Assembly: GCA_946480935.1 (NCBI GenBank)
Contig: CAMLLT010000006.1
Coordinates: 1 to 36,770, forward strand
Length of the DNA: 36,770 bases
Reading direction: 5' to 3'
Origin: an uncultured Bartonella sp.
GTDB lineage: Bacteria > Pseudomonadota > Alphaproteobacteria > Rhizobiales > Rhizobiaceae
Made by a program: the position numbers and the translations under genes
Notes under the pieces: model-generated
Told to the model about the DNA's origin: nothing
The model's input: the letters and a program-made list of their open reading frames with translations, nothing else
Databases searched by the model: none
In this document: positions 22,931-32,184 of the stretch, piece by piece
Position numbering within the stretch: the stretch's first letter is position 1
Layout of the letters: each line of letters opens with the position of its first letter

Positions 22931-23545
22931 GCTGCGATTTATTGTTGGCTTCCTGTTAGCCTGAATTTTTTAGCAAGTCGGATGCCATCGCTATAAGGGC
23001 ACCTGCCAATATATGAGGACACTTGCCAATATTTTGCGCAAACTTTACGCCTTGCCTTAAAAATACATAATCTTGCCAGCACATATTTCACCCGAAAGCA
23101 GAAGCGACGAGTGAAATCAACCTGACCGTTCACTTCGTCAGTCAAATATACAATCGGACAGGCTTCATTTGGCTAAATATGTAAAACAGCTGGAATGTTT
23201 GATTGGTTTAAAAACGAGCTAGCAAATCTTATAAAAAATTGCTTAAGGGCTATAAAAATCTCTAATAAAGAATGGATTTTAAAGAACAGATTCGAGCGCT
23301 AGAATTCGGCTTTCAATGCTCTGTCGACAAAAGGGGCGATAAGAGCGCTCAAGTGTAGAATGGTTGTTGCTGAGCCGATGCTGTCTTCTGTTTTCTTCAG
23401 GCCTGATGTCGATATGACAAGCGGAATTGCACATTCTTTTTATTTATTTCAATTATTTCAAATAACTCATCTATAATTGAACAATAGGCTTAACCCCACG
23501 ATGCAATAAAGCAATTTATGTCCCGCAACCTGTTCTATTAAAAAT

Positions 23546-24736
23546 TCAATGAGCCGTTTTTTCGTTTTCGGTCAAAAGAAGGGCCGCGTCATCAGCAATA
23601 CGCTGTTCTTCATCGGTCGGAATTATGAATGCAGCAATAGGACTATTAAGCGTTGTCAGGCGTGATTGATTGGCATTATTGGCTTCATAGTCAATCTCGA
23701 TGCCCATCCATCGCAATTGTTCCAAAACCGCTTCGCGAATTTCCGGTTGGTGTTCACCAATACCGGCAGTGAAAATGATGGTATCAAGCCCTTCCAGAGT
23801 TACTGCCAAACGCGCGATTTCCTGAGCAATACGAAGAGTAAAAACATCAAGAGCCTGTTTTGCCTGTTCCAATTTGGATGTCACCAGATCACGACAATCC
23901 GCGCTGATGCCGGACATACCGAGCAGGCCGCTCGAATGATAAAGCATATATTCCATGTCACTGACACTATGACGTTTGTTACGCAAGAGATGGATGAGAA
24001 CTCCCGCATCAAGTGACCCGCAACGCGTTGCCATAGGCACACCATCGAGTGTGGTAAAGCTCATAGTTGTTTCGGCACTTTGTTGATTTTTCAAGGCACA
24101 AAGACTGGCACCGCTTCCAAGATGTGCCACAACGACATTCTTTATACGAACATCTTTCGGCAATTTTGGTAATTGTTCCGAAATATAGTGATAGGAAAGC
24201 CCATGGAACCCGTATTTTTTTATACCGCGGTTGTGCAAAATGCGGGGAATGGCGAACCGCCTCACTCTATCGCTCTGGCCCTGATGAAAAGCTGTGTCAA
24301 AAGAGGCTGTTTGCATAAGTTCGGGATAAAGTTTTTTGACAAGATAAATCAGCCGGAGATTGGCCGGTTGATGGAGTGGTGCAAGCGGTATCAGCGATTC
24401 CATATAATCCAATGTCTTATCATTGACGATACACGCATTTCTGAAGATATCGGCGCCGTGCACTATTCTGTGACCAACCGCTTTAATGTCTCCGATATCC
24501 ATTCGCTTAACTAGCCAGCCAAACACCTGCTTGAGCATTTCTTTGTCATCGGCTTTTTCAGGGAGCGGTGAAGCCGCTATCTGCTCGCCGGTTTGTTCAA
24601 TCCGGAAAGAAAAACAATTACGCCTCAGATCAATCGAGCCTTTCCCCAGACGCTCTGCGCGGGAGCCATTTATTTCGTATAGCCCGACCTTTAACGATGA
24701 AGAGCCGGAATTGAACGTTACTATCCGGTTATTCAT
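23546..24736 (-). CDS. ackA: acetate kinase
   Basis: 'RIVTFNSGSSSLKVGLYEI', 'AVGHRIVHGADIF', 'YGFHGLSYHYISEQL', 'VVAHLGSGASLCA', 'TAGIGEHQPEIREAV'; ATG at 24736. Confidence 0.96.
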   Translation of the reverse strand: MNNRIVTFNSGSSSLKVGLYEINGSRAERLGKGSIDLRRNCFSFRIEQTGEQIAASPLPEKADDKEMLKQVFGWLVKRMDIGDIKAVGHRIVHGADIFRNACIVNDKTLDYMESLIPLAPLHQPANLRLIYLVKKLYPELMQTASFDTAFHQGQSDRVRRFAIPRILHNRGIKKYGFHGLSYHYISEQLPKLPKDVRIKNVVVAHLGSGASLCALKNQQSAETTMSFTTLDGVPMATRCGSLDAGVLIHLLRNKRHSVSDMEYMLYHSSGLLGMSGISADCRDLVTSKLEQAKQALDVFTLRIAQEIARLAVTLEGLDTIIFTAGIGEHQPEIREAVLEQLRWMGIEIDYEANNANQSRLTTLNSPIAAFIIPTDEEQRIADDAALLLTENEKTAH

Positions 24737-25679
24737 GATGCGCCTTCTCCAGTTTGAACCGCCGCTCAACCATGATTTTTGCAAGAGCTGCAGACGCAAG
24801 ACGCACTGACACTTTATCCGATCGGCTGGTGAGAATAATCGGGACACGCGCACCGAGAACCAGTCCGGCCGCACCGGCATCGGCAAAATACATCAATTGC
24901 TTGGCAAGCATATTGCCCGCTTCAAGATCCGGCACCAGAAGAATATCGGCTTTACCTGCGACCGGTGAAACAATGCCCTTTATTTCGGCCGCCTTCAAAT
25001 TGATCGCATTGTCAAAAGCCAATGGTCCATCCACAATTGCACCGGTAATTTGACCGCGCATCGACATAACCGTCAAAGCAGCCGCATCAAGGGTCGCCGG
25101 CATTTTCGAATTAACGGTTTCTACCGCAGCAAGCACCGCAACAAGTGGTTTTTCATGCCCCAGAATGCGCATAAGATCAACCGCGTTTTGAACAATATCG
25201 CGCTTGTCATCAAGATCCGGGCGGATATTGATTGCCGCATCGGTTATAAGAAGCGGCTTTGAATAGGCCGGTATATCCATTGCATAAACATGACTGATAC
25301 GACGCTCTGTTCGCAACCCCGATTGTGCGCTGACCACAGCACTTAAAAGCTCGTCGGTATGGAGCGATCCTTTCATTAACGCCTGAACTTTTCCACTTGC
25401 TGCCATTTCGACCGCTGTCTGGGCAGCCGCATGGCTATGTTCTGTCGGTATGATTTCGAGATCATCTATTTTGACGCCTGCTTCTTTTGCAGCTTTTCTG
25501 ATTTTTAATTCCGGCCCGACCAGAACCGGTTCCAGAAATTTTTCTTGCCAGGCTTCAATAGCCGCCACCATTGCCTCTTTTGAACAAGGATGGACAATTG
25601 CTGTTTTGATGGGAGGAAGATCGCGCGCCTGTTCAAGATAAGCATCATAACGTCCGTGTTTTTTTGCTGCCATCGTCAT
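24729..25679 (-). CDS. pta: phosphate acetyltransferase / phosphate butyryltransferase family
   Basis: 'VLVGPELKIRKAAKEAG', 'ALMKGSLHTDELLSAVV', 'ITGAIVDGPLAFDNAIN', 'DILLVPDLEAGNMLAKQLMYFADAGAAGLVLGARVPIILTSRSD'; overlaps ackA start. Confidence 0.92.
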   Translation of the reverse strand: MTMAAKKHGRYDAYLEQARDLPPIKTAIVHPCSKEAMVAAIEAWQEKFLEPVLVGPELKIRKAAKEAGVKIDDLEIIPTEHSHAAAQTAVEMAASGKVQALMKGSLHTDELLSAVVSAQSGLRTERRISHVYAMDIPAYSKPLLITDAAINIRPDLDDKRDIVQNAVDLMRILGHEKPLVAVLAAVETVNSKMPATLDAAALTVMSMRGQITGAIVDGPLAFDNAINLKAAEIKGIVSPVAGKADILLVPDLEAGNMLAKQLMYFADAGAAGLVLGARVPIILTSRSDKVSVRLASAALAKIMVERRFKLEKAHHE

Positions 25680-25701
25680 TTTCCTCCAACAACAATTTTA
25701 A

Positions 25702-26523
25702 CTAGAACATTGGCCGCATTATTTTTTCGCCTGATTCTGCGAGACGGGCGACTGTACCCATCAATTCTTTCTTCTCGGCCTCGGTTAAATCAACATGATC
25801 GAGTTTTTGATCAAATACAATAGCGAAATTGCATCCTTCGGGAATAGCGCCAAGAACATATCCTCTCGACTGATCGACAAAAACCAACGGATCTTTGCGT
25901 TTTACTTTGAGCAAACGTTTTTGGATTTTGCCATCGGGCAAATGAATTCGGTAAAACCAATAACCGAAAAATAATTTTGTCAAAGCAACGATCGTCGGCA
26001 TCATTTTGCATTGGCTTCCGACAACCCTCCATTGCCTATATTGCTGTATAAAATCAGTAAAACTTTTTATCGCAATTAGGAATGAAATCATCGAGACAAT
26101 AAAAAACACAAAAAACCGTTGCCATATGTGATCTATTTCAAGGTTAAGCACCATTCTGTCCGGATTGTCACGCTGATAAATAATATATGCCGGATAAGAA
26201 TTCTTTGTCAGGCCCAAAAAGCTCACTGAAAAATGTTTAGTAAACCTTTGCGTTTCGATCGTTATTTTCGCATCTGTCCGGCATTCTCGAAAAACCAGTA
26301 ACCTCGCATTGCAACGATTATTTTCCAAAGTAAAATTCTGAACATATTCCGGATTATTCATAATTTGGAAATCTTCAATAAAATGTGGCTTCCAGAAAAC
26401 ACAGAACCCCAGAAAAATAATATTGAACAATAGAAAACAGATAGCTCCACGCTTAAGATAGGAATAATCACAGCGTAGGATTTTGAGGGGTCTTGTCGGG
26501 AAAGATTGACTAAGATTTTTCAT
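25702..26523 (-). CDS. uncharacterised membrane protein with two predicted TM helices
   Basis: 273 aa: TM near N-terminus, ~90 aa putative periplasmic segment with two cysteines, second TM 'FFVFFIVSMISFLIAI', cytoplasmic C-terminal domain. Confidence 0.75.
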   Translation of the reverse strand: MKNLSQSFPTRPLKILRCDYSYLKRGAICFLLFNIIFLGFCVFWKPHFIEDFQIMNNPEYVQNFTLENNRCNARLLVFRECRTDAKITIETQRFTKHFSVSFLGLTKNSYPAYIIYQRDNPDRMVLNLEIDHIWQRFFVFFIVSMISFLIAIKSFTDFIQQYRQWRVVGSQCKMMPTIVALTKLFFGYWFYRIHLPDGKIQKRLLKVKRKDPLVFVDQSRGYVLGAIPEGCNFAIVFDQKLDHVDLTEAEKKELMGTVARLAESGEKIMRPMF

Positions 26524-26722
26524 AACTCACCCGGTGGAATCCTTGATAAGTTAATTAATATAATTTTATGCGTTGATTTTACAATAAACCGACATGATAA
26601 ACAGTTAACAAGGTGGTTATTAAATGCTATAAGTTTTCGTGGGAAAAGCGGGATGACGCTAAAAAGCCTGTTTGTACATGAAAGTATTTATGGGTTATTG
26701 AAACGGAGTCTGTATAACCACG

Positions 26723-28093
26723 ATGAAACGTGTTGAAAAACAGGAGTGGCGTAACCAGCTTATTCTCGATAATGCCCTGGATTATGCAATATTAACGGCT
26801 GATATGAACGGGCTTATTGTCAGTTGGAGTTCCGGAGCCGAAAAATTGTTCGGCTGGAAACCGGAAGAAGTAATCGGTCAACCGCTCGATATTCTTTTCA
26901 CCGAAGAAGACAGAATGAACAGGCTTCCGGAAACGCGCCAACAAATGGCAAGTTTGCACCGGATAGACGTTGTCGAGCGCTTTCATCAAAGAAAAGATGG
27001 TACGACATTCTGGGCATCGGGAGATCTTCAAGCGCTCTATAGCGATGACGGGAAACAGCAGGGATTCTTAAAAATTGTCCGCGATCGCACGGACGAACAA
27101 CGTCATTCCGAAACATTGAGGTTGAGTGAGGAACGGTTGCGGCTCGCCCAACAGGCTGCCGGCATCGGTGCTTTTGAAATTGACCGTGATCGCAAAATGA
27201 TTGAAGCGACACCGCAATTTCTGAAACTTCTGGGGTTCGAGGAAAGCCCTGAACTTCCCTTGAATGACTTTTATTCCGTCATTGTCGATAATCCGAAACA
27301 GATTGCAAAACAAATGTTGCAGACCAGACAGGATGAAAGTCTGATTACACATCTGGAATTCCAGATCAAAAGGGCTGATACCAAACAATTACGCTGGATC
27401 GGTTATTGGGCCGAAGCTGCTCCAAAAGACGTTGGCAACTCGATGAAACATCGAATCTTGGGTGTTTTGCAAGATATTACCGAGCGGCGCGACGCACAGG
27501 AAAAACAGGCACTCCTTTCGGGTGAACTTGCCCATCGTGTCAAAAACATTCTGGCCATTGTTCAGAGCATTGCCAATCAAACTCTTACCGAATCGACATC
27601 GGTGAAAAAAGCATTACAGGATTTTTCGGTACGGCTGAATGCACTTGCCCATGCGCAGGATATTTTGACACAAGGGGCAACCAGCAGTGCCGACCTCAAA
27701 CAAATCGTCGAAAGCAGTCTTGATATCCATGACAAGACCAAAAAAAGGTTCATCATATCGGGCCCGCCTATATCTCTTTCGCCGCCAACAGCATTGTCCA
27801 TGGCTTTGGCACTTCACGAATTGAGCACCAATGCTGTCAAATATGGAGCTTTGTCCTCCAAAAACGGTATCGTCGAAATTAACTGGACTTTCGATAGGGA
27901 TGAATTCCATTTTTCATGGCGTGAAAAAGATGGCCCGACAGTTAGTCAGCCAACAAAGCTCAGTTTCGGCAGCAAATTGATAAAGCGTCTTTTGCCAGCC
28001 CGTTTTAACGGGCATGCCGAATTGAATTATGCGCCGGAAGGTTTCTCCTTTGAACTAAAAGCACCTAGAACAGCGGAGAATTTTCCCGACTGA
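26723..28093 (+). CDS. PAS-domain HWE-family sensor histidine kinase
   Basis: PAS domains ('NALDYAILTADMNGLIVSWSSGAEKLFGWKPEEVIGQP'), H-box 'ELAHRVKNILAIVQSIANQTL', N-box 'ALHELSTNAVKYGALS', 'FHFSWREKDGP' WxE motif. Confidence 0.93.
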   Translation: MKRVEKQEWRNQLILDNALDYAILTADMNGLIVSWSSGAEKLFGWKPEEVIGQPLDILFTEEDRMNRLPETRQQMASLHRIDVVERFHQRKDGTTFWASGDLQALYSDDGKQQGFLKIVRDRTDEQRHSETLRLSEERLRLAQQAAGIGAFEIDRDRKMIEATPQFLKLLGFEESPELPLNDFYSVIVDNPKQIAKQMLQTRQDESLITHLEFQIKRADTKQLRWIGYWAEAAPKDVGNSMKHRILGVLQDITERRDAQEKQALLSGELAHRVKNILAIVQSIANQTLTESTSVKKALQDFSVRLNALAHAQDILTQGATSSADLKQIVESSLDIHDKTKKRFIISGPPISLSPPTALSMALALHELSTNAVKYGALSSKNGIVEINWTFDRDEFHFSWREKDGPTVSQPTKLSFGSKLIKRLLPARFNGHAELNYAPEGFSFELKAPRTAENFPD

Positions 28094-28153
28094 TAAATTG
28101 GACTAACCTTTGGAAAAACTGCAACAGACTCATTTCGGGTAAAGATTTTCAAC

Positions 28154-28176
28154 CATATTTGCTAGCCGCAAATATG
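28154..28176 (+). other. hairpin downstream of the HWE kinase
   Basis: CATATTTGC-TAGCC-GCAAATATG, 9 bp perfect arms; no T-tract. Confidence 0.4.
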
Positions 28177-28490
28177 CTGTTGAATAGGCGGGAAACGCAA
28201 ATCAGCCAACACCATCTATCTCCGGAGATTGCTCATGCAACAGCCGATTTTGGCAGTGCATTTCAAAAACTGTGGACGGGCATTTTGTCATTGCTGAAAA
28301 ACTGACCGGTCATCAGATATTCCTGCCTATCCGGCGATTTCAACGATCAGATAAACACAAAAAACGGATCTGGCGACAATGCCGATTTCGCGCCATAGTT
28401 TTTATCGAAAAAATTTGTGAAACGCGCTAATGGACTTTTCCTTACGATAGTCACCCGAACAATTATCCGACATTATGGAATTTTATGCGT

Positions 28491-29039
28491 TTATTTGTGG
28501 ATGACACCGACGAAAGGAAGCTGCCGGAATGCGTGGCCTGCATCCATTCCATAACCGACGACAAATTGATCAGGACAGGGAAAACCGACGAAATCCGCTT
28601 CAATATCGGCCTGACGGCGCATCGCTTTATCAAGGAGGGCTGCAATAAAAATGCGTCCTGCACCACGCGTTTTCAAAAGATCGCGAACAAATTTCAGAGT
28701 CTTTCCCGATTCCAGAATATCGTCGATTAACAGAATGTCGCGCCCCGTAATATCGCTATCAAAATCATGAAGAAGTTTGATCTCTCCGCTTTCCTGACCA
28801 GCGCCATAGCTTGAAATTGTTATAAACTCGACAGTGGAGCTGACACCGGCGCGATGAAGTTCTCTGATAAGATCTGCTGCAAAGATAAAAGACCCTTTCA
28901 AAATCGGTAAAACCAGCAAGTTTTGTGGTTTTTTAGCTGCAATTTCCGTTGCTATTATACGATTGCGTTTGGCAATGTCCTGTTCCGAAAACAGAACATC
29001 AATCGACTTTCCATCTATCAAGGGCATGTTATTATCCAT
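28491..29039 (-). CDS. hpt: hypoxanthine phosphoribosyltransferase
   Basis: 'LLVLPILKGSFIFAADLIREL', 'DITGRDILLIDDILESGKTLKFV', 'DFVGFPCPDQFVVGYGMD'. Confidence 0.95.
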   Translation of the reverse strand: MDNNMPLIDGKSIDVLFSEQDIAKRNRIIATEIAAKKPQNLLVLPILKGSFIFAADLIRELHRAGVSSTVEFITISSYGAGQESGEIKLLHDFDSDITGRDILLIDDILESGKTLKFVRDLLKTRGAGRIFIAALLDKAMRRQADIEADFVGFPCPDQFVVGYGMDAGHAFRQLPFVGVIHK

Positions 29040-29263
29040 ATAAAATTTTATGGCCGTGGCCTAACACAGACAATCGCGTTAAGAAAGCAATTGTCACCGC
29101 CAAATTTTAACCGCGACTTAACCATATTCATCAAGGATAGGAAAAATTGGGTCACCTGGTCAAGGACCTTTCAAGAGTTGGCAATGAATGCCTCTGAAGG
29201 ACAGTAGCGGCTCACAGGGCAAAACCGGATAAAATTTCTGCGGTAAGAATAGGTAAATTAACA

Positions 29264-29923
29264 GTGATTCGTTTTGAAAATGTAGGCTTGCGTTATGGCA
29301 TGGGGCCGGAAGTCCTCCGTGATATAAGCTTTTATATTCCGCACGGATCATTCCAGTTTTTGACAGGTCCTTCGGGTGCCGGCAAAACAACATTGTTGCG
29401 GTTGATGTTTCTGGCATTAAAACCGACGCGCGGTCTTATCAATATATTCGGACATGATACTGCCCTTTTGAAACGGCAGGATATGCCGAAATTGCGTCAG
29501 AGAATTGGCATTGTTTTTCAGGATTTCCGCCTGCTTGATCACATGACAACATATGAAAATGTCTCACTTCCCTTACGTGTGAGAGGCCGTGAGGAAGCAA
29601 CCTACCGCGCCGAAGTAGAAGAGCTTCTGCAATGGGTGGGACTTGGTGAACGCATGGACGTATTGCCTCCTGTTCTATCCGGCGGAGAAAAACAACGCGC
29701 TGCGATAGCACGTGCTTTGATTGATCAGCCTGAAATTTTATTGGCAGACGAACCAACCGGTAATGTCGACCCTATCCTTGCCCGCAGACTATTGCGGCTG
29801 TTTATCGAGCTTAACCGTTCGGGAACTGCTGTGATTATTGCAACCCACGATATCAATCTGATGGAGCAGGTTGATGCGCGTCGCATGATTCTTAACGATG
29901 GAAGGCTGGAACTTTATGATTGA
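29264..29923 (+). CDS. ftsE: cell division ATP-binding protein FtsE
   Basis: 'MIRFENVGLRYGMGPEVLRDISFYI', Walker A 'GPSGAGKTTLLRLMF', 'LSGGEKQRAAIARALIDQPEILLADEPTGNVDP'; followed by ftsX. Confidence 0.96.
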   Translation: MIRFENVGLRYGMGPEVLRDISFYIPHGSFQFLTGPSGAGKTTLLRLMFLALKPTRGLINIFGHDTALLKRQDMPKLRQRIGIVFQDFRLLDHMTTYENVSLPLRVRGREEATYRAEVEELLQWVGLGERMDVLPPVLSGGEKQRAAIARALIDQPEILLADEPTGNVDPILARRLLRLFIELNRSGTAVIIATHDINLMEQVDARRMILNDGRLELYD

Positions 29924-30890
29924 GCTTTCCCCATCTGAACCCCCAAGAAAATTCCGGTTCCTTAAAAGCTCGACGGCTCAAACATCCATTGTTCCGGCGG
30001 GTGATGTTTCGGGACAAGCCTTGGTTGTTGTGATTGCTATCATGACGTTTCTCGCATCCTTGGCTATTGGCGGCGTGGATCTTATCGGTTATTCGGCGCG
30101 TAATTGGGAAAATCAGGTTTCAAGGGAAGCCACTATTCAAATCCGTCCGACTGATGGCCTTGATATCGAAAAAACTTTAAAATATGCCGTCGAACTCGCT
30201 AAAAGCTTCCGAGGTGTAAAATCTGCCGAAATTGTCGATCGCACCGAAACAGAACGCCTTCTCGAACCGTGGCTTGGAACCGGACTGGAATTGAACGAAC
30301 TTCCTATTCCGCGTCTTATTGTCGTGACACTTGATGATTCCGTTCCGGTCGATTTTGGTATGATAAGCGATGCCATTGCAACACAAATACCCGGAGGAAG
30401 TTTCGATGATCATCGCAACGCAATCAGCCGGCTCGTCACAATGGCACATGCGACCATTATTATCGGACTGGTCATATTGGCCCTTGTCATTTCGGCTTTG
30501 ACCCTTACGATTATATTTGCAACACGCAGCGCCCTTTCAGCCAATGCCCATATTGTCGAAGTGCTGCATTTCATTGGAGCGGAATCAAGCTTTATCGCCC
30601 GTCAGTTCGACTTGCATTTTTTCAAGACCGGTTTCAAGGGAGCTTGTTATGGCGGTTTCACCGGCATTATCGTCTTTATTGCTTTTTCGTTCTGGTCAGG
30701 CTTTGTTTCCGGCACACCTGGCGGCGACCAGACATCGGCCTTATTCGGCCATTTCAGTCTTGGCCTGTCGAGTTATATCAAGATATTCATTCTTGTCAGC
30801 TTCGTCTCTTTACTGACGATGATGACGAGCCGCCTCACCATTTTAAGCCAGTTAAAATCAATTGACCGTAGCGAAAGCGAGTTATTTTAA
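29916..30890 (+). CDS. ftsX: cell division permease FtsX
   Basis: Four hydrophobic segments with large N-terminal extracytoplasmic loop, 'ATRSALSANAHIVEVLHFIGAESSFIARQFDLHFFKTG'; ATG at 29916 overlaps the ftsE stop. Confidence 0.94.
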   Translation: MIELSPSEPPRKFRFLKSSTAQTSIVPAGDVSGQALVVVIAIMTFLASLAIGGVDLIGYSARNWENQVSREATIQIRPTDGLDIEKTLKYAVELAKSFRGVKSAEIVDRTETERLLEPWLGTGLELNELPIPRLIVVTLDDSVPVDFGMISDAIATQIPGGSFDDHRNAISRLVTMAHATIIIGLVILALVISALTLTIIFATRSALSANAHIVEVLHFIGAESSFIARQFDLHFFKTGFKGACYGGFTGIIVFIAFSFWSGFVSGTPGGDQTSALFGHFSLGLSSYIKIFILVSFVSLLTMMTSRLTILSQLKSIDRSESELF

Positions 30891-30892
30891 CG

Positions 30893-31564
30893 ATGAGCGA
30901 ATACACCTTATATGCGCAATTGGCAGATCCTGTGCAGAAGCGGAAAAAGCTTCGCCAGATCAGATTATTGCGTTGGAAAAGGCGTTTTTTCAAACATCTG
31001 CCGCCGGTCAGTATCTTTATTCTCGTCTGCATTGTTCTAATCGGTAGCGGTTTTTTCTATTTCAGTGAAAAAATATCCCGCCTTGCTCCACCGGATCCAC
31101 TTCCGGTTGCCGATGCAATTATTGTGTTGACTGGCGGTGAAAGCCGGATGGAAGCCGGTCTTGATCTGCTTGGCAAAGGACTTGGCAAAAGACTGTTGAT
31201 CAGCGGTGTCAATCCATCCACCAATAGTCAGGCCTTAATACGTGTGACCCATAGTGACCCGCAATTATTCGAGTGTTGTGTGGATCTCGGGCGTGAAGCT
31301 GTCAACACAATCGGAAACGCCGAAGAAGCGACCGACTGGATCAGAAAAAATCACTATCAGAAGGTCTATATCGTCACCAACGATTATCATATGCCGCGTT
31401 CTTTACGCGAATTGAATCGCTTGATGCCGCAGATAGACTTCATCGCCTATCCGATCAGCGAGAGAACCGGAGAACAAAGCCTGCTTAGGCAATTGGGTGA
31501 ATTGAGATTGCTTGCAAGCGAATATATCAAATTCATCGGTGCGGAGCTTAGAGCCTATTTCTGA
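30893..31564 (+). CDS. YdcF/DUF218-family membrane protein
   Basis: N-terminal TM then 'VADAIIVLTGGESRMEAGLDLLGKGLGKRLLISGVNP', 'GNAEEATDWIRKNHYQKVYIVTNDYHMPRSLREL'. Confidence 0.92.
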   Translation: MSEYTLYAQLADPVQKRKKLRQIRLLRWKRRFFKHLPPVSIFILVCIVLIGSGFFYFSEKISRLAPPDPLPVADAIIVLTGGESRMEAGLDLLGKGLGKRLLISGVNPSTNSQALIRVTHSDPQLFECCVDLGREAVNTIGNAEEATDWIRKNHYQKVYIVTNDYHMPRSLRELNRLMPQIDFIAYPISERTGEQSLLRQLGELRLLASEYIKFIGAELRAYF

Positions 31565-31655
31565 TAATGGCGCAATTTTTTTAAGCCTATTTTTTAAGCC
31601 CGCACGGTCGACAATTGGCAAAAGTGATAATTGAATGACAATCGATTGTGATTGT

Positions 31656-32129
31656 TCAGCGCTTGAAATCTGCAACTTTAGCTGAAAGGACATTGATCGC
31701 ATCTTTCGAGTGCATCTTGACCTGAAAACCGCGTCCGCCGCCATTGATATAGATTTTATCGAACAATTCGGCTGTTTCTTCAAAAACCGTAGGCAGATGC
31801 CGTCTTTGTCCGAAAGGCGAGATTCCACCAACCTTGTAACCGGTAAGTTTTTCAGCTTCCTCGACGCTCAACATTTCGGCATGTTTTCCACCAAAAGCGG
31901 CGGCGAGTTTTTTCATATTGGCTTCCTGATCGGATGGCAAAACCGCAACATGGGGTTTACCGTCAACGCTGACCATCAGTGTTTTGAAAACGGTTTCCGG
32001 ATCGGCCCCGACAGCTTCTGCTGCCTGCAGGCCGACACGATCGGCATGTGGGTCATATTGATAGGTGATAAACTCGTATTCGATATGGTTATGATCAAGA
32101 AAGGCGGTTGCCGGAGTGGTTTTTGACAC
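31656..32129 (-). CDS. ybaK: YbaK/EbsC-type aminoacyl-tRNA (Cys-tRNAPro) deacylase
   Basis: 'ADRVGLQAAEAVGADPETVFKTLMVSVDGKPHVAVLPSDQEANMKKLAAAFGGKHAEML', 'GYKVGGISPFGQRRHLPTVFEETA'. Confidence 0.94.
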   Translation of the reverse strand: MSKTTPATAFLDHNHIEYEFITYQYDPHADRVGLQAAEAVGADPETVFKTLMVSVDGKPHVAVLPSDQEANMKKLAAAFGGKHAEMLSVEEAEKLTGYKVGGISPFGQRRHLPTVFEETAELFDKIYINGGGRGFQVKMHSKDAINVLSAKVADFKR

Positions 32130-32184
32130 TTTAGACTTCCTTCAAATTCAATATCTATTAACGCGCTTATTCCATTAAGACAGG

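Noticed and set aside
31575-31600. Tandem TTTTTTAAGCC repeats after the ydcF-like gene
   Set aside because: Two copies of a simple T-rich motif; probably incidental, with no stem formed
31638-31649. 12 bp palindrome ACAATCGATTGT between ydcF-like and ybaK genes
   Set aside because: Short, in a convergent spacer where an operator is unlikely; can arise by chance in sequence of this composition
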